Shown one piece after another: positions 60,927-64,000 of a stretch of 64,000 nt of DNA (positions within the stretch are counted from its first letter, which is position 1; each line of letters begins with the position of its first letter). The position numbers were made by a program, and so were the translations under genes. Below the pieces are notes generated by a model that had not been told where the DNA came from, did no database searches, and saw only the letters and a list, made by a program, of their open reading frames with translations. This stretch comes from Candidatus Streptomyces philanthi (GTDB lineage Bacteria > Actinomycetota > Actinomycetes > Streptomycetales > Streptomycetaceae). Location of the stretch: NCBI GenBank assembly GCA_018114805.1, contig CP073042.1, positions 1,116,001 to 1,180,000 of the forward strand, read 5' to 3'.

Positions 60927-61016
60927 GTGACCATCCCCGCGCGCACGGGGACCAGCCCACAGGTCGCGTCGACCCATCGGCCTCCTGGGGTCCATCCCCC
61001 CGCGCGCGGGGACCAG
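60927..61016 (-). CRISPR. Degenerate CRISPR array 2 (two repeats, one spacer)
   Basis: Repeats at 60927-60955 and 60988-61016 (29 bp each) share CATCCCC...GGGGACCAG with small differences. The 32-bp spacer is 60956-60987. Leader-side repeat is on the right, next to a leader homologous to that of array 1. Sizes fit type I-E. No cas genes nearby. Confidence 0.8.
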
Positions 61017-61200
61017 AGCAATTGACCTGCGGGTTTATCGGGCGGTACCCCGGTTTTTTGCAACTTCCACGAACTCCGACCTATCACCCAAGTTCGGCAT
61101 ACCGCTCACACTCTCCTCCCGGCAGGACGGTGTTCGCAGCGTATCCGCAGGCCGCTCCACACGTGAGCCGGACGCCAACACCAGCCTCTTGGCGTGCGAA
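61017..61200 (-). promoter_or_regulatory. CRISPR leader 2
   Basis: Adjoins the last repeat and aligns with leader 1 over roughly 180 bp (shared TTGACCTGCGGGTTTATCG, CGGTACCCCGG, TTTTGCAACTTCC, and a later CAGC.TATCCGCAG), with increasing divergence away from the repeat. Confidence 0.7.
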
Positions 61201-61285
61201 CCGGACAGCAGCGATGGTCGGTTCACCCTGACGTGCGCCTTGACGTGCGCCTGTACGCCACCTCACGCTCCCCGCCTTCACCCGC

Positions 61286-61567
61286 CTACGGCGCGACGGG
61301 CCCGATGTCCTCGGCGGGTGTGACCAGCCACCGCAAGGTGACGTGGGCGGTGTAGCGGAGATGGCGGCCATCGGAGTGGTCGCGGGCCGCGTGGCTCGTA
61401 CACCAGCGCTGAGCCCGCTGGTGTTGACCGGTGATGGACTCCGACGGTTCAGGCTCCGGGGACTGCTCGGCGCAGGTCAGGCACGTGGCACGGACGGTGT
61501 ACGGATCGGCTGCCGGATCAGGAGCCAGACTCATCTCGACGTAGCGGTAACGGCGTCGGTGGGTCAT
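61286..61567 (-). CDS. DUF7848-like small protein, module B
   Basis: 93 aa, ATG 61567. RYRYVEMSLAPDPAADPYTVRATCLTCAEQSPEPEP, HQRAQRWCTSHAARDHSDGRHLRYTAHVTLRWLVTPAEDIGPVAP. Same Cys/His pattern and ending as the module A copy (46806-47081). Overlaps the upstream gene's 3' end by about 50 bp, which suggests that the upstream stop is displaced by a small indel. Confidence 0.82.
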   Translation of the reverse strand: MTHRRRYRYVEMSLAPDPAADPYTVRATCLTCAEQSPEPEPSESITGQHQRAQRWCTSHAARDHSDGRHLRYTAHVTLRWLVTPAEDIGPVAP

Positions 61568-61997
61568 GGCGGCTACCGGCTGCCGTGGGGGCCGTGGGCG
61601 GCGTGGACGGCGGGGTGAGGGCGGCGGCGAGGTAGGCGGGTTCGGTGAGGTAGCGGCCGGACCAGTTGTGCGGGACGTGCCAGTGCAACCCCGGACCCGT
61701 ACGACGATGCGCGGGCGGGATGCCGACGTAGTGCGTACCGGGCCTGGCCGGGAGCACGGCCACGTGAGGGTACAGGCGCTGCCAGTGGATGAAGTCCTGT
61801 GCCTCGCCCGGTGGCAGGAGCCAGTACGTGGAGCAGGCGTACGGGTCCACGATGGCCGCGCTCTCATACGGGCCGCTGAGAATGGGGAAGGCCCAGCGGG
61901 CGGTAGCCGCGTCGGCACGTACAGCATCCCAGTCCCGGCCGGCGGGCAACAGCGAGACACTGTCGCTGGGTGGTGGGCACCAGTCGGGGTGGGTCAC
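61518..61997 (-). CDS. Conserved hypothetical protein, module B
   Basis: GTG 61997, 159 aa. VSLLPAGRDWDAVRADAATARWAFPIL, ESAAIVDPYACSTYWLLPPGEA, HVAVLPARPGTHYVGIPPAHRR, GLHWHVPHNWSGRYLTEPAYLAAAL, then a Thr/Pro-rich end. Paralogue of 47078-47668, but without its Cys/His-rich C-terminus; the low-complexity end overlapping the next gene may be a frame artefact. Function unknown. Confidence 0.75.
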   Translation of the reverse strand: MTHPDWCPPPSDSVSLLPAGRDWDAVRADAATARWAFPILSGPYESAAIVDPYACSTYWLLPPGEAQDFIHWQRLYPHVAVLPARPGTHYVGIPPAHRRTGPGLHWHVPHNWSGRYLTEPAYLAAALTPPSTPPTAPTAAGSRHDPPTPLPLRRDESGS

Positions 61998-62052
61998 GGC
62001 CGAACTCCCGCGCGCAGTAAGGCGATGGCCTCGACCAGCCGGTCGGCGTCGG

Positions 62053-62405
62053 TCAGGAGGCGGTCCGGGCTTGGGGGATGCGCCACCAGACCAGGCGGGC
62101 ACGGGCCATGCCCGGCACGAACAGGTACGACCCGTCATCACCGGCGGCGGTGATCTCCTCGTGGTATCCGAGGTGTTGCACGGCCGGGGCCTTGGGCTCG
62201 ATCAGCCACACCAGCCGCGCCGGGACGTCCTCCTCGATGACCGCTCCGCTCGCCTGCCCGAGCACCGCCAACACCGGTTGCCCAGGTGGCACGGTAGCGA
62301 CAGCGCATGCCAACCCAGTTCACCCACCCGTGTCCACCGCACCCCACCCCCAGGCGGCACCCAGTCATAGGGCGAGGGAGAGGTGTACTCGGCTCCGATG
62401 GGCAT
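62053..62405 (-). CDS. Small conserved protein, module B (frameshifted)
   Basis: ATG 62405. SPSPYDWVPPGGGVRWTRVGELGWHALSLP, a frame change near 62295, then GQPVLAVLGQASGAVIEEDVPARLVWLIEPKAPAVQHLGYHEEITAAGDDGSYLFVPGMARARLVWW. Same order and motifs as the module A copy at 47783-48107. The central region is longer here. Confidence 0.72.
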
Positions 62406-62439
62406 GGCACAGCCTCCGGTGTCATCAGGGGTGATCGTG

Positions 62440-62457
62440 TGATGACTGACCGTAGGA
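62440..62457 (-). promoter_or_regulatory. Conserved non-coding block, module B
   Basis: TGATGACTGACCGTAGGA, 35 bp upstream of the small-protein start; one base shorter than the module A block at 48139-48157. Confidence 0.55.
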
Positions 62458-62519
62458 CTCGACGCGAAGGTGACTCAATGTAACCTCCTCAGAACACGCT
62501 AGCGATGTGCCAACGAGCG

Positions 62520-62810
62520 CTACATCGGCACGCGCAGGGCGACGGCCAGCGTGCGCATCTCCGGCGTGAGCGTGCGCCTGCCGTCGATCACATCGACCAC
62601 GATGTCCTGGGCGTACCGTTGTTCAACGGTCCATTCCGGTGACCGTCGATGCACCTCGGACAGCACGTCAAACGCCTCGCCGAAACGGTGCAACATGAGG
62701 TGCGCCTTCGCCACATCGAGCCGGTGCCGGTCGTATTCCGTTCCGGCGGGGGGATTCGCCTTGGCCAAACGCTCGGCCGTGGCGAGTACGTCGTCCGGCT
62801 TGTCCGTCAC
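62520..62810 (-). CDS. TPR-like helical protein, module B (separate C-terminal part of the regulator)
   Basis: GTG 62810, 96 aa, overlapping the regulator stop by GTGA. Helical: DDVLATAERLAKANPPAG, YDRHRLDVAKAHLMLHRFGEAFDVLSEVHRRSPEWTVEQRYAQDIVVDVIDGRRTLTPEMRTLAVALRVPM. In module A the equivalent region is fused to the XRE regulator (ending RRTLTPEMRELADALGVPL). Either a genuine split into coupled subunits or a single-base lesion. Confidence 0.75.
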   Translation of the reverse strand: MTDKPDDVLATAERLAKANPPAGTEYDRHRLDVAKAHLMLHRFGEAFDVLSEVHRRSPEWTVEQRYAQDIVVDVIDGRRTLTPEMRTLAVALRVPM

Positions 62811-63694
62811 GATTCCCTTTCCGCCTTCTTGTAGGCCACGGTGAATGGCCCCCGGGTAGCGAGGCGCGATTCGCCGGCCGGGAGTTCTCGGCCGGTCAGG
62901 ACGGCCGCCGACCGGGCGAGTTGCATGGTGTCGTGAGCGTCGGCGGGGCGCGCGTTCCGCAGGCTGGCGGCTGACGCCTGTACCAGCAGCCAGCCCCATG
63001 CCGCCAGCTCGTCCGGGGTGACCCGGGACATGCGCGGCTCGATGTCGTCAGCCCACCGAATCGCCAGTTCGGCGGATTCCGTGAAACGTCCCTGTCGTAC
63101 GAGCAACCACGCCCAGGTGGTGATGATCGACGCGGCCCTCAGCCGGTCGGGGGCGTCGTCAAGGGCCCGCCGGAGTGCCGTCTCCGCAGCCGTGAACTGC
63201 TGCGCCTGAGTGAGCGTTGATCCCGCGATCTGCAGGAGATACGACCGAGCCGCACGCGCTTCGTGCTCGGTGTCGTCCAACGCGTCGGCGTCCCGGAGAA
63301 TTGGTCCGATGAGCGTGGCCAACTGCCCGAGTTGCTTTCCGAAGTACGCTGTCCGGATCTCGCCGAGCGAATCCGTGATGCCCGAAAGTGAGGGCTCCTC
63401 ATCGATCTGCACGGGGGGCGATTCAATAGCCTGCTGGAGCGGACACCAGGGCTCGGATGTCGATTCCGATGGGCGCGGCTCCTGGGGGATCAGACTGTTG
63501 GTGGGAATGCGCAAGGCGGTGGCCAGGCGGCGCACGGTTTCCATGCGCGTGTCGGTAACTGTTGCCTGCTCCAACTTGCGGATAAGGGAGAGGGATACGC
63601 CGGACGCGTCGGACAGACCTTGCTGCGACAGCCCGCGCTGCTTTCGAGCGCGCTGAACCAGTGCTCCGATTGGCAGGGATTCATTGTCGGCCAC
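62807..63694 (-). CDS. XRE-family regulator with TPR-like region, module B
   Basis: Intact 295 aa. GTG 63694 is preceded by GAGGAG. HTH: SLPIGALVQRARKQRGLSQQGLSDASGVSLSLIRKLEQATVTDTRMETVRRLATALRIPTNSL. The long helical region (LGEIRTAYFGKQLGQLATLIGPILRDADALDDTEHEARAARSYLLQ, AIRWADDIEPRMSRVTPDELAAWGWLLVQASAASLRNA) matches the module A regulator. It probably senses a small molecule through this region and binds the AACGGTACTCC site upstream of its start and of the divergent flavoprotein gene. Confidence 0.88.
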   Translation of the reverse strand: MADNESLPIGALVQRARKQRGLSQQGLSDASGVSLSLIRKLEQATVTDTRMETVRRLATALRIPTNSLIPQEPRPSESTSEPWCPLQQAIESPPVQIDEEPSLSGITDSLGEIRTAYFGKQLGQLATLIGPILRDADALDDTEHEARAARSYLLQIAGSTLTQAQQFTAAETALRRALDDAPDRLRAASIITTWAWLLVRQGRFTESAELAIRWADDIEPRMSRVTPDELAAWGWLLVQASAASLRNARPADAHDTMQLARSAAVLTGRELPAGESRLATRGPFTVAYKKAERES

Positions 63695-63722
63695 TGCGAC
63701 TCCTCGCGTGCACCTGTCTACT

Positions 63723-63739
63723 ACCGGAAACGGTACTCC
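63723..63739. promoter_or_regulatory. Shared operator candidate, module B
   Basis: ACCGGAAACGGTACTCC between the XRE gene (-) and flavoprotein gene (+). Shares AACGGTACTCC with module A at 49423-49438. Confidence 0.6.
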
Positions 63740-63805
63740 AGCCCGTGGCCGGCGCCTCCGCCAACTGGGAGCTGGGGAGCGCCCGTACGTGGTGGACTGC
63801 TCCGT

Positions 63806-64000
63806 ATGACACACGTGTTGTACCTGTTCGGGGCGGCTGCCCGGCCCGTAGCGGAGTTCCCTCGGGTCGTGCGCCGCGCGCAGGCTGACGGATGGGACGT
63901 GTGCGTGGGATTGACGCCGACCGCTGCGGACTGGTTGGCGGACGCGACGGCGGGGTTGGAGGGACTGACCGGCCACCCCGTACGGTCCCGGTACAAGCGC
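63806..64000 (+). CDS. Flavoprotein (PPC-decarboxylase-like), 3' truncated by window end
   Basis: ATG 63806, open to the window end (65 codons). MTHVLYLFGAAARPVAEFPRVVRRAQADGWDVCVGLTPTAADWLAD resembles the N-terminal strand-helix of the flavoprotein family (FMN-binding, phosphopantothenoylcysteine decarboxylase-like), with the usual small-residue-rich first loop (GAAAR). Such single-domain flavoproteins are common next to XRE regulators in Streptomyces. Only the first part is visible, so the assignment is moderate. Confidence 0.65.
   Translation, partial: MTHVLYLFGAAARPVAEFPRVVRRAQADGWDVCVGLTPTAADWLADATAGLEGLTGHPVRSRYKR

Overview
The window is typical of a Streptomyces or close relative. It has very high GC, GTG starts, GTGA/ATGA translational overlaps, LAXTG-type sortase substrates, DynA/DynB-like dynamins, type I-E-like CRISPR repeats, and XRE and MmyB regulators.

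Layout. 1-10.7 kb (+): an amino-acid-sensing and Ser/Thr phosphorylation locus. It holds the GlnX membrane sensor (5' cut), the GlnH binding protein, a coiled-coil protein, a PknG-type kinase, a zinc-ribbon PP2C phosphatase, a vWA protein and a zinc-ribbon FHA protein; a strong hairpin terminator and a group II truncated haemoglobin follow. 11.6-19.3 kb (+): a three-gene FtsX-type ABC system of two permeases and an ATPase. 19.6-26.7 kb (-): alpha/beta hydrolase, hypothetical protein, hotdog thioesterase, EttA, a thioester-domain LAXTG surface protein and an SSB. 27-29.7 kb (-): an MFS remnant, an exonuclease-BRCT-TerD fusion and tRNA-Arg(UCU). 30-37.3 kb (+): a tandem pair of dynamin-like GTPases, the second split by a complete ISAzo13-family insertion sequence on the minus strand. 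37.8-43.9 kb: aliphatic amidase, then a small orphan natural-product cassette of SbnB-like dehydrogenase, OTC-like carbamoyltransferase and MbtH protein (-), with a divergent MFS exporter (+). 44-46.7 kb: two small secreted proteins around a LuxR-type regulator. 46.8-50.1 kb and 61.3-64.0 kb: two paralogous copies of one regulatory module. Each has an XRE/TPR regulator, a small protein, a ~160-200 aa protein and a DUF7848-like protein on the minus strand, and a divergent enzyme gene (HAD phosphatase in one, flavoprotein in the other). 50.9-58.3 kb: a LANTG surface protein, a membrane protein, a beta-helix lipoprotein, a DyP peroxidase and a GNAT enzyme. 58.3-61.2 kb: two degenerate CRISPR arrays with homologous leaders, in the same orientation, flanking an Atu4866-family/SDR pair and its MmyB-type regulator. 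No cas genes are present.

Caution on quality. Many otherwise well-conserved genes carry single-base frameshifts or single in-frame stop codons, while the sequence on both sides keeps full family similarity. The simplest reading is an insufficiently polished long-read assembly; true gene decay is the alternative. Such genes are annotated over their full inferred extent, with break positions given approximately. Intact genes (EttA, thioesterase, carbamoyltransferase, MFS, LuxR, SDR, GNAT, SSB, FHA protein, the 2237-3586 protein) show that the damage is not uniform.
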